From Phallus indusiatus (taxonomy: Eukaryota > Basidiomycota > Agaricomycetes > Phallales > Phallaceae), in contig JAQFWX010000006.1 in assembly GCA_027605045.1 (NCBI GenBank), positions 1,488,001-1,552,000 of the forward strand: 64,000 nt of DNA, read 5' to 3'. The notes under the pieces were generated by a model. That model was not told the origin of the DNA and searched no databases. It worked only from the letters and a program-made list of their open reading frames with translations. Positions 48,016 through 58,900 of this stretch are shown piece after piece (position 1 is the stretch's first letter; each line of letters begins with the position of its first letter). Made by a program: the position numbers and the translations under genes.

Positions 48016-49668
48016 CTATTCTACTACATCAGAGGGGTTGTTAGACAAGTCGTGAGAAGTGACCACTATTGTAGGTAATACAATATTGTCGACATGACCA
48101 TCGGCGGAGTCGTTTTCACATTCACGAATGTCTAAAGTAAACTCAGCGATCAAAACCGCCGATAGACTGATGTGCGGGACAGTGTCATTCCAAAACAGCC
48201 TGAGGTATAAATACAGGCAACAACTCACCTGTTTTGAAAGGCAGCGATGTCAAGAGGCTATGTCTCGAACTTTAGTAGTGATCCGGGGTGCAACGCCTAC
48301 TGAGAGGCACTTACGTTGTGTATCACTACAATCTAATCCAATTATAAGATTTAGCTGCCTACGAAACATTGAAGGATTGAATCCCAAACGTACCGCAATG
48401 ATTTCAAGGGTAAGGATAATAATAAGAGCAAAACTTCGTAAGCCAGGTCAGATCTCAGAGTGCCTAAGAAGATAAACTATTAATAAATTGCGCACCAAAA
48501 CCTTAATATAGCTAAAAGGTTTGGGTAAAAATTATCGTCGATAAAATCGTTAGCAGCACTCACTCGCTCTCAAAAGCAGAAAGGCGAGGACGTTATCTCT
48601 CTGAATTCGGAGCGACCTCCACCCGTTCCAGAAATAATAGAGGCACGTGAAAAATACTAAAACATCAGTCAAGAGAATGAATCCGTTCGCGAGGAGGATG
48701 AATAGGGATTCGTCATCTGACGGGAAAATCAATATGTGAAAATATTGTTTGCGGAACGTTAGTATATTATATTGTACCTCTGGGAAGAGATTGATACAAT
48801 TCATACGAATCACTTTAGCTAAATTAAACCTTTCGTGAATAACCTAATGGACTGACATATTGGTATATGAGCATCCGCCGTATCGTATCGCGACTGGAAA
48901 GAAAGATGTTTATGCGTACTCTGAATAAAATATCAGAGGTGAAAAAAACTCACCAAAAAACTGGAAAAATAGTCCTCCAAGGAAGCTTAGAACCAAAGTG
49001 CTGGAAATTATGATGTTATACCGTCTGTCAAGATTGCACGCTTGGCAGAGTGCATACGCCCGAGCAACCAACAGTCCTGGATAACGAATCAAATGCTTGG
49101 CCGAGATTCAAGAATAGACATAACTCAACCTTGAATGCCGATGTACGTTAGAACTGTTAATGTATGCGTTATGTTGAAAACTACATCGCAAGCTCTGTTG
49201 TTGTTTTTTCAAAGAGGTTGTTCAAATAGTGATGGAAGGTTATTGTCTCACTCTGCTGGCTATAAGGATTGATCCGTTAGCTGTCGACCAATAACGGCGA
49301 AACTTCGACTGACTAAAGATGAGGGGTAAATTTCCAGGCCAAAATATGACACGAGAGTCATTATAGTCGTGTATCTTGTAAACATGTAAAGCACGTTAGT
49401 GAACTTGAAAGGCTTCCTCCAGATATAATTCTTCTCTCGCGACATGCTCAAAAGGGAAGTATAAAGGAGGATGGCTAATCCATCAATTGGACCATTAATG
49501 TACACCTCTTTGAAAACTCACTTATATTGGAAATGAGGATTAAGGAGTAGATATAGCTAAATTAACGGTAAGCTCAGCTCAACAAGGAGACGAAGATGCC
49601 GATGCATACCCTTTGGAATACTCTTGAACGATAGTACTAGCCGTCATGTCGTCCATACTGTTATTCAT
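48016..49668 (-). CDS. DUF6533-type multi-pass membrane protein, copy 3
   Basis: Exons in gene order: 49668-49610, 49556-49522, 49474-49314, an 8-base exon 49259-49252, 49194-49130, 49076-48954, 48893-48857, a short exon near 48829, 48716-48564, then later exons ending at TAG 48016-48018. Motifs: SREKNYIWRKPFKF with YMFTRYT (DUF6533), GLLVARAYALCQ, YGGCSYTN, SLFILLANGFILLTDV, C-terminal EFTLDIREC. Exons 2-7 have the same lengths as copy 1 (35/161/8/65/123/37). The helix exon near 48400 is harder to place in frame, so slight damage is possible. Convergent with the beta-trefoil gene at 47121. Confidence 0.7.
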
Positions 49669-52374
49669 GCTGTTATTTACGTTTTAGGGGAAAATGAGAG
49701 TTTGAGAACAATTGCCTTCTCAACATGGAAATTTTTATACCTGTAACTTGGCCGCACCCAACTTATCAGTGATCTGGGTGACGTTATCCGGCCTTTCCAG
49801 CCGTTCTCAGAGTCTCAAGAAGTTCTGAGAACGGCTGGGAAGGCTGGATACCCGGATTACTGATTTAAATAGCGTTAAAACATCATCACGCGCGGTATCC
49901 GTATCGCAAAGGGATTTAATAGACTATGGCTACAACAAGGCAACTCAAATGTCATTCTAGATACATCAGTGTCAGGAGTACCAAGCCGCAGTAATCAAAT
50001 ATCTCACTAATACATAGAGGACCAGAAGCAAGTATACGTTAGTCTTTACGCATAGAATCTCAGACTTAGTTTGTTTTGACCTAAAAATGACAGTTTTTTT
50101 TTCTCCGAGTGAACCCAGCACTAGTTCCGAGCAGTTCCCTATTTTGTCAGAGAGGGTGTTGATATATTAGTCTAGAACTGATTCAATCTCATCATGCCGC
50201 GTCGGGGTTTCAAGGGGCGGTGCTAGGTCGGCGTGAAAGAACAAGGAGCGTTCGTAGCACCGGCAACATAATGATGAAAAATGGTTCTTCTTGAAAGGTA
50301 GCGATGCCGTCTTGCTTAGATCGACGAGTTAATCCGATTCATCGGCTGATCTATCACGTTGTGAGAGTAGCTGGAGCCAACAGAAAGAGGGGTTTGAAGA
50401 GGTGAAGTTGGAACAGAAATAAGAAAAAGAAAGAAAAACGAGGGAAACACTGAGTACGCCTCGATCTGCATTGCATTTCCCTCCCCTTGACATTGTTTAG
50501 AACACCCTCATACACGAAGAGCAGATATAGTTATTTGGCACGCCCGCACGACTCAGACACCAACCCGATCAACTTGAAGTCTATGGTTCGCGATAATTGC
50601 TGATAGGATAAAAATAGCGATTTAGATAGCTCAAAGGTACGATCAATTAAAATATACAAATACCTTGAACTATGTATGGCGCTATCGGAAGATTGAAAGA
50701 CTGCCGTAATCAATATACTCCAGCTTGGGACGAATCATACGAGTTTGAAAGCAATTGAGTTCATATCTGCAACATATCCACGCCATCTATTGAATCTATT
50801 GAATCAGTCAGAAGTATGAGTCGCCGGGAGCAATAAATTTGACATACGCCTATGGGAGGCTTGGGGTGCGGATCCGACGAGTTTCATCCCTCTCATGAGC
50901 AAAAACCAGAGTACCTATGTTTCTATTCAACGACGTAGAAACGTGGACATGCGAAAACACTGTACATGGCGCATGCGTTGCCAGTGGAAGTTGCCAGAGG
51001 AAGTTTTTTGATTGGAGGCAACAGTCGCTTACGTGTTCATCTTGTCACCCTATGTCACAAGACTTCTCTCTACTTACTAGTAACGAGAGCGGAAATCATG
51101 GCGCAGGATGAGCCAGTTCCGCTTTTAAGCAGCATGTAACATGTTGATTCTTCAGGAAATACGACTGGTTTCTTAACATTAAAGGTAGGAAGAACGGGCC
51201 CCTACGTTGGTCCCGGTCTGCGCTCCCACGGGTTTAGTAACTTGAACACTTTCAATCACCACGGCTTAAGCAGAGAGACCGAAAATAGTTCTATGTCGTT
51301 ATTGGTGGGCGCGATAGTTTCGTTGGACACTTCCTGTCACTGAAACACTCAATATACAGTATACAAAAGTAATGTTTATCGGATGTAACTGACTACATTG
51401 TAAGGTACGTGTTTGTATTGACGCCGTTCACGTTTTCGTACTCATTACACATCGTGCGCAGAGTCAGAGATTCAGTTAATTCATTATCCCCGGCGCATGT
51501 GCTATTTAATATTCTCGAAGCGCAAGGACGGTCTATATTTGGATTGTAATACTGTAAACTAGAACAAAAAGTCTCTTCACCCCAGCTGACCTGACTCCAC
51601 AGTGGCGTATGTCTTTCTCGAATTAATCGGGTATAGAACATTCGTCCGAACTGGAAATTACACCACAAAGGTCCTGAGGTACGTTCTCTCTTCTCCCATT
51701 ATGAATGCAGTGACAGATCAATCACTATCAATCAGTGAATTGCGCGTAAAGGGAGGCTCAAGAAGAAGCTCTCGCCAGCTGTCTAAGCGGGAAATTCTTT
51801 CATAAAATGTAAGAGCTGTAATTTTTCAAATGACAGAACATGATTATTCAAATTTACTATCCAGTAGTGGAAGATCAACAAACTTCCCACATATATCAAA
51901 CGCCTGCTGTGGATTCACCAGTAATACAAGCGGCGATAATTCGAGAATCACAATGTCACGGTTACAAAACTGAGAATTATCTCAGTGCACCTGGCTTCCA
52001 GGTACATGAAGCACGTTACACAGTTCGATGTGATGAGCATGTTTCCGAAGAAGCATCTTTTGGCACTGATTGCCAAAATGAAGAATCACCGATAAAGTCG
52101 GATCTGAATTTAGCCTTACTATTGCACAGGCTAAATTACATCTAACGACGAAAGCCTATAATATCTTATGACATGTAGCTTAACACGGTATATCGATCGC
52201 CCTTACTCATAACTTGGCGACATGAGTATTCAGGCTTTCAGCTGGAAAAACGGGGTGACTTCATAAACCTTATCTTCACGCCATCTCATTATTCATAACG
52301 CATTTGGTCAGATATAAAGACAGGTCGCTCTAAACATCCTGCAGTTTTTCTTCGAACTCAGATCTCCTTCAGCT
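49669..52374. other. long intergenic stretch with a foldback repeat
   Basis: Only the palindromic element at 49765-49864 stands out. A 101-codon frame at 51840-52145 looks mildly coding-like but has no family or splice support. The last 130 bases resemble the promoter at 46980-47120. Confidence 0.45.
49765..49864. mobile_element. foldback/MITE-like palindromic element
   Basis: About 100 bp made of two inverted arms of about 43 bases around a 12-base loop. Tips read ATCAGTGATCTGGG and CCCGGATTACTGAT; the inner 20 bases (CAGCCGTTCTCAGA) pair perfectly. Possible TTA-like target repeat at the ends. No coding capacity. Confidence 0.65.
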
Positions 52375-53093
52375 ATGGTGTCAATCGCACCAGGATCTTA
52401 CACTATTACATCAAATGCGGAGAAACCGACAAACAGTGTCGTAATCCCCTGTGATTCTGGACCCAAGTTAATGCCGCCGGACTCATCGGCACAGAAGGCT
52501 GTTCGTCTTAGTCCTTTTTGAATGAACTAAGCGTAATTGAATTACTATTTACAGTGGTGGTCTATTTATCCCACACCAGAAGACCCAAACAAGTGTCAGA
52601 TTCAGGTCGCTGACGGCGACAACAAAGGACAGTACTTGGTTCTCGGTTCAGACTTCAAAGGGCCGTCGATCGTGTACTCTGTGTCCGGTACCTCTCAAAA
52701 CTCCGTCTGGTGTATAAAGCTACAAAGCGACTCGGAGCCTCCTAAGTATAAGTGAGTCATAAGAGTCTATCTGCAGACTATAACAAAAATTGATAATTTT
52801 CCTTACATCAGAATTACACCGAATTCAGAGGCAAATCTCTTTTGGTACTCTGATGGCAAGGTAAATTCGAGCTTTTAATAGCTTTAGATCTAATTTATGT
52901 AAAGAGATTTTAGTATCTCAGCCTTCAAGCCTCTGTAAGTCTAATTTTCCTACGGCTTAAATCAAAACTGAAGAGAAACATTAAGTCCCCACTACCTAGT
53001 TGTGGTATACCGGTAAGATGTCCGTTTTCGCGTGGCCGTCCAGGAAAACTAAAAAAAAAGTTCAGATCACCGGCGGTTTCGGTTGGACAATAG
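52375..53093 (+). CDS. beta-trefoil protease inhibitor/lectin-like protein, copy 5
   Basis: Duplicate of the 47121 gene. Exons 52375-52497, 52555-52751, 52812-52860 and a last exon from 52914. Exon 1 starts MVSIAPGSYTI and ends AQK. Exon 2 starts WWSIYPTPED with GQYLVLG and VWCIKL. Exon 3 gives NLFWYSDGK. The first donor at the expected place is GC instead of GT (alternatively GT three bases on, adding Ala). The last exon begins YLSLQAS but then diverges into a basic stretch to TAG 53091-53093; an extra intron with a GTAAGT donor at 52936 is possible. So the C-terminus is uncertain and the gene may be decaying. It converges on the DUF6533 fragment at 53333. Confidence 0.6.
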
Positions 53094-53332
53094 CGTAAAA
53101 ATGGTGATGCATGATCATACAGAACAAACATTCAAATGTTGAAGCAGCAGAAAGGTTGGTTGAGTCGATGAGAAAGTTCAGTGAAAAAATACTCAATTCC
53201 TATACACTACCAGATGGCGAAATTTTTAGCTTTTTATGTCTAGCTCCATGAACAAACATTAAATGAGAATCAATAGCCTGTGTCTATATGCGTAACCCAA
53301 TCATGAACGAACGCCTTTGATTTCACTGTAAT

Positions 53333-53720
53333 AAGGAATTGTCCGTCGAATTATGAGAAGTGAACATTATCGCAGATAGTATATTACTGTCCATATTACC
53401 ATCGGCGGAGTCGTTTTCACATTCACGAATGTTTAGGGTAAACTCTGCAATCAAAATCGCGGATAAACTAAAGAGTATCAAGCGTAAGGTGGGAAATTAA
53501 TTCTGAGGACAACAAACCTGTTTTGAAAAGTGGCGATGTCTAGAGTCTACGATCAAAGTTTAAAGATCAGTATGCACTAGGCTAGATATTCCGGAGGTAT
53601 TGCTCACATTATGTATCCCTACGAGCTAGTACGTGTTAGATCATTGTCCACGAAGTAAGTGTTATACTCACTCCAACGATTTCAAGAGTGAGAATAATAA
53701 AAATTGCAAAACTTCATAGA
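53333..53720 (-). pseudogene. 3' fragment of a DUF6533 gene
   Basis: Carries the C-terminal exon (AILIAEFTLNIRECENDSAD, stop at 53333) and part of the preceding intron and exon, similar to 48016-48450. All exons encoding the DUF6533 core are missing; similarity stops at about 53720. It completes the second copy of the beta-trefoil/DUF6533 block. Confidence 0.75.
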
Positions 53721-53791
53721 ACGTCTTAAAACGCTTTGTCCCGAAAAGATATGTCGCAAAAATCGAAAGAGGTTTATATTGATTAATAAAC

Positions 53792-53871
53792 GAGTCAAGG
53801 CTCTAAAATCACATTTTATCGGTTAATAAAACTTTATAAACCGATAAAATGTGAAGTTAGCGCCTTGACTC
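53792..53871. repeat. 80-bp hairpin at the breakpoint of the duplicated block
   Basis: Outer arms GAGTCAAGGC and GCCTTGACTC, inner arms TCACATTTTATCGGTT and AACCGATAAAATGTGA (one-base variation), separated by short unpaired bulges. MITE-like solo palindrome; no coding capacity. Confidence 0.65.
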
Positions 53872-54284
53872 AATTATTATTGCCGTTTGCAAAATTGTTT
53901 TCTGGCACTGACGGGCGCTAATTTGGACCAAATGCGACTGAAGCAAAAAAAATTCAATATCTCCTGAACGAGTGGAAGAATCTGTACATGTTATATATCA
54001 AAATTCATATTTTTTCATGACGAATTTTTTGAGCCTAAAAAGATTGAAAGATACTATGAAGAAAAAGATTTACATCACATGCTTTCTTTTTTAGCTTGGT
54101 TGAGTTTTATATAGATGACGAATTATGTATTTTCAGTTTCTCAGCATTTTTTCGTGTTTCGTATGCTCAAAATATTTATTTAGGATACAAGTTTCAGTCT
54201 AGTTATGCTCGTGTTTGCTCAGACCTTTGGAACTCCGCAGTCATCGTGTTGAAACCTAGTTTGACTAGCCACTACACTCTTCTC

Positions 54285-55185
54285 ATGCCTGTAACGCGAT
54301 CTAAAGACAAGGAAGCAGATAAGACTCCAACCATCGATAATATACCATTGCCACCAAAACGAAAAGTTGGAAGACCGCGAAAGAACCCTGTCGTGCCTGC
54401 ACCTGAAAACATCATGTCTAATCTTCCTTGTGCCCCTACTCTTGTTTCTGCAGATAGTGCATACCATTCTACATCAGCAGTAGAACCAGCTATCATTGAA
54501 CAACGAGAGATTGAGCTCGAGAATGAGAGATATATGATCGGACTTGGCATACCTCTTGACCTGGGGCCGGATTCATCTTCTGCTTTGCCAGTTCAGGATA
54601 TTCCTTCTAAAAGCTCAAATGTCCGTGAGAAGGATCATAATTTCGAGTTGAGTGATGATGAGAATATGGTGGAGGGAGGGGAGGACTTTACCATGGAGAT
54701 AGAGGAGACAGACAATGGTATGCTGCCTCATAATTCTAAATAAAAAAAAGCTTATTAATGGAATATAGTTCAAAACATAATCATACCATGTTTAGTTCCA
54801 ATGAAAAATGGGACCAGTGATACATTGGAACTTCCATCAAACTTGACCTGGCAAGATGTCAGGTTTCGCCTGGCAGAAAAAATGGAGATTTCGGTCACTT
54901 CGCTGAACATAGGCTATAAATTCTCAACACACACTGTCAATGATCCCCAGAGAAGTCTTAGTTCCGTTGCAAATTGGCTCAATTTTGTTGCAAAAGCACG
55001 CGATGCCATGAAAGCCAAAGCAAAAGCCAAGGCAAAAGGGAAACCATTCGAGGTGCTGATCAAAGATATGACTCAGCCTCCGGATGCTAAGGGTACCAAG
55101 CTGACGAATGAAAAATCACGATTTGGAGGATCCGGTGGCAAAAAAACTGCGGGTGCGCTGGGTGGTGATGGTAATGTGGGACAAG
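54285..55185 (+). CDS. AT-hook protein with ubiquitin/PB1-like segment, 3' end lost (partial)
   Basis: Two exons: 54285-54717 and 54796-55185. Exon 1 starts MPVTRSKDKEADK and contains a clear AT-hook (KRKVGRPRKNP, residues about 28-38) that binds the A/T minor groove, then an acidic tail. Exon 2 begins VPMKNGTSDTLELPSNLTW and VRFRLAEKMEI, a pattern like the start of ubiquitin/PB1-type folds, followed by a KAKAKAKAKGK tract. After GGDGNVGQ a GT donor leads straight into the repeat starting at 55191, and no further exon is found. Either the intron contains the whole insertion or the gene was truncated by it. Such AT-hook proteins accompany agaricomycete mobile elements, but I cannot name the family. 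Confidence 0.55.
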
Positions 55186-55190
55186 GTGTG

Positions 55191-55332
55191 TGTCAGGGTA
55201 CGCTACCGCGTCCCCTCATTTTTCCTTATTTATTATCATCGGTATATATCTATTCCTGTCTTATTTATATTTCCCGTGCATTACCTCTACCATCCGTTTA
55301 TTCTCTCTGTCCATATTTCACCTTCTCTACTC
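55191..55332. repeat. direct repeat, left copy
   Basis: Begins TGTCAGGGTACGCTACCGC and continues C/T-rich. Similar, with small indels, to 63890-64000 in the same orientation. It flanks the Helitron/dioxygenase pair on the left. Confidence 0.7.
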
Positions 55333-55924
55333 GCGCGCGTTGCGCGCTCGTACACGGCGTGATGCCCGTGACATCACGTCGCTTAGGCTCGGCTTGGGCG
55401 CCTGGCATTTAGCTGTGTCAGGGCCGCACGCCGCGTCGTCGTTTTATTACCAAAGCTTGTCTTTGGTTCCATTACAGCATGTAAAAATCTCGTGTAGTGA
55501 GACAAGCGCCCAAGTTTGCAGGATCACATGCCTTCAGCTGGTATGAGTAGGCTTGATACGAAACATTGAGACTTTTTTTGCTATAATTAATGAGTGTCTG
55601 GCATGATCAATTGCTGATGATTTTTTTGACCATATTTTGTCAGTAAATTCCAGAGATATAATGCTTGAAAGTGAGCTTTTCAGGAACAGATTCCGTCGAT
55701 TATATAAGTGAATCACATGACATGTTTTCACCGTACAGTTTGTATTATATAATAAACATTCGTCATAATTGTCATATGATGTCATCGATGATTTCACGAG
55801 ATAAATAGCTTGGATTCAATATTTCGGAAACAACTCTTCTTCGCTCTAACAGTCTTCAATCTTCAAAGGTTGGTCTTTCATTTGACCTACATGTGGATTC
55901 AAGTTTAAATTATTCAACAGATTC
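55333..55924. other. 5' region of the Helitron gene
   Basis: No gene. Contains a CGCGCGCGTTGCGCGC palindrome near 55332-55347, a second TGTCAGGG-like start near 55417, and a CCAAAG/CTTTGG hairpin near 55450-55466; A/T-rich from 55550 on. Confidence 0.5.
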
Positions 55925-58900
55925 ATGATGTCTCATAATAATATACGATCTCGTATTATCGGCAGTAAAGCCAATGTAAATGTTTCAGGCAATGAAGCCA
56001 ATTCGAATATATTAGGCAATGAAGCCCAGTGTTTTTCTGAAGTACAACAAAATCACTCGTCATTATCATATTCTCATTTCGCTATTCTTACAGTCCCCCA
56101 AAAACAGCATGTTATGAATAGATTACTGTCCTTAAATCCGACAATCAGATCTCTTCGACTATTGGTCCAACTTCATACTGATATTGAAGTTGATGATTCG
56201 CACACAAAATCTGTTTTATTAGATAAATTCAATCTGCATTCTTGTAGTGATTATTGTTTAATTACCATTCGTGATGCTTTGAAGTGTGGATTAGACAGTG
56301 TCGCTTCTATTGGTACCTCAGATATTGATACAGCTCGTCAATATATCACAGATGAGTTTAGTCGAACAGAATCTAATTATCGGCAAATAAATATACCTGC
56401 TCAATCTCAAAATTGTCTCGTTCGTGTTGAACCAGTTGCTTTAACACATTATTTACACTCACTTATATCCCAATCAAATATAAGTCGGAAACAAATAGAC
56501 AGATTGATAAAACTACATGACTGTAGTATTTCAGCACGATTGAATATAAAGAAAACTGTTGATCTTTTAAAAAAACATTCTTGTTCAAACAAATGTCTCA
56601 TAACCTTCGGTGATGCTTCTCGGGCAAATTTAACTATACAAAAATCGTACAATACTGATGATATACGATCAATTTATACACAGTTCAAGGGATGTAGAAA
56701 AAGGAAGACACCTGATACAGATGAACTATGTTCATCATCTAAAAGGCAGCGCATACAGAATGTCAGTTGGCCACAGATTTTGACTGATACAGAGAAAATT
56801 GAAATTATGGATGAATTTCGTACAATGTATACATCTCAAAATTTTGGTCGTAGAGAATGCTCGTTTTGTGGTATCGCAGAAAAAATCTCTGAAATTCATA
56901 CCTTTGGTATGTCCGATTTGAATATAGATATTCTACAAAATGCTGTTAATGAAGTTCACTATCGTAATTTACAACAGCATATTCAAGCATATGACCCTAC
57001 AACTATAATTGACAATAACTATCAAGTCTGTCATACTTGCTATCGGTCTATTAAGAGAAATAAATTTTTTGAAATCCCACTTCATGCATACAGTAATAAT
57101 TGTTGGATCGGTCATGTTCCTGCAGAATTACAAAATTTGACATTTCTTGAAGAACAATGTATCGCTCGTGCTCGTTGTACAAAATGTACTGTGAAAATAG
57201 AATCGGGTCCAACAGGTCAATATAAAACAAAGGGAAATGTCTGTATACTATCGCAAGAACCTGGTTCACTTCAACGAGTATTACCACCCCCTATAAATAC
57301 TTTAACTGATGATATTGTCGTTATTTTCGTAGCATCACAAGAGTCTGAAATTACTACTGAGACTTTGAAAAAATCACCTCTGTTAGTACGAAGATCTAAG
57401 ATCATTAATGCTTTAACTTGGCTTAAACGAAATAATCCTTTTTATCAGGATATTGATATCTCACTTGAAAATTTATTGAATGATTACCCTGAAAATAATA
57501 TTCCGAAATCTTTTGCAATACAGCAAGTCTTCCGAAATAATATGACGAATAGTGAAAATATATCCTATGTGACAGATGCAAATGATGATTTATTCACAGA
57601 ACACTCTGACAGTATAACAATGACATCAACAGCTATAATAGATACTGAAAATATCGATTTAACCTATAAATCTCGTAAAATATTCGCTTTAAAACAATTA
57701 ACAGAACATAATCAACCTTTTGTCAAATTTCCGAGTGCTCAAGAACCTCTATGCACATGGAACAATCCTAATTTATATACTTATTTGTGGCCAACTTTAT
57801 TTCCTTATGGTACAGGTCTATTAGAAGATCCTCTTCGTAATGATAAGAATCTTGGATTGAGAAAAATTCATTTAAAAGATCATGTTCGACACTTATTACA
57901 TTTAACTGATACTCGTTTTCAGACTCATTTGACATTTATATATGTTATGATGAATATCATACAGCGGCGAACTACAACATATCAATCTAGATTAGCATGT
58001 AAAAGATCGTGGTTCCCGAAAGTATCGCAAGCACTATCAAAAATCTCTCCTGAATCAATTCAATCTTTCGAAGAAAAATTACAGAAACATATACCTATAG
58101 CAGGTGAAAATGAAAATGATAGTGAAAAAGCAATTCTTCAGATTTTGAAATATGTAGACTATATCTCCGAAGACATTACAGGTTCTACTTCAGAAGTACA
58201 TGTAATGCGAGAAGAAATTCATTCAATTTCTCGTGAAGTTGGTTTGCCACATTTGTATATAACTATAAATCCTGCTGACTTTTATAATCCTATTTATCAA
58301 ATACTGGCAGGTCGTAATATAAACTTAGACTCTATTTTTGATGACTTGAATCATAATCATGAAAATATCACTCGAGCAAAAACTGTCGCTGAAAATCCTA
58401 TAGCAGGTGCCAAGGGCTTCAATTCATTGATGAATACATTTATTAAAATTTTACTCGGAACTGAAAGAGAAAACAAAGTCGGTATTTTCGGTAAAGTTAG
58501 GTCATATTATGGTGTCGTAGAATCTCAGAACCGAGGTTCACTCCATTGTCACTCTCTCGTATGGTTAGAAGATGGTTTACCACCAAATATTGTAAAACGA
58601 AAACTTCAAATGGAAGAACAATGGAAACAACAGTTTTTTAGATGGCTTGAAGATATTATTTCGTTAGATTTTCCGGATCAAACACTGCCATATTCATCTG
58701 AAAATGAACCTTACATTAAAACTCCCTTAATGAGTACCATGTTAGATCCGAAATTAAATTTCAATAACCTTAATTGGCTGCAAGATCTACGAAATGTATT
58801 GGAGAATGTAGGACAGATACATGTACATAATAATACCTGTTTTAAACATCTGCCTAAAATGGCCCAAAAATACAGAGAACCTGACAAAGATTGTCGTTTC

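Noticed and set aside
51840..52145. 101-codon plus-strand frame
   Set aside because: Composition is plausible, but no domain, paralogue or splice support; left as unannotated.
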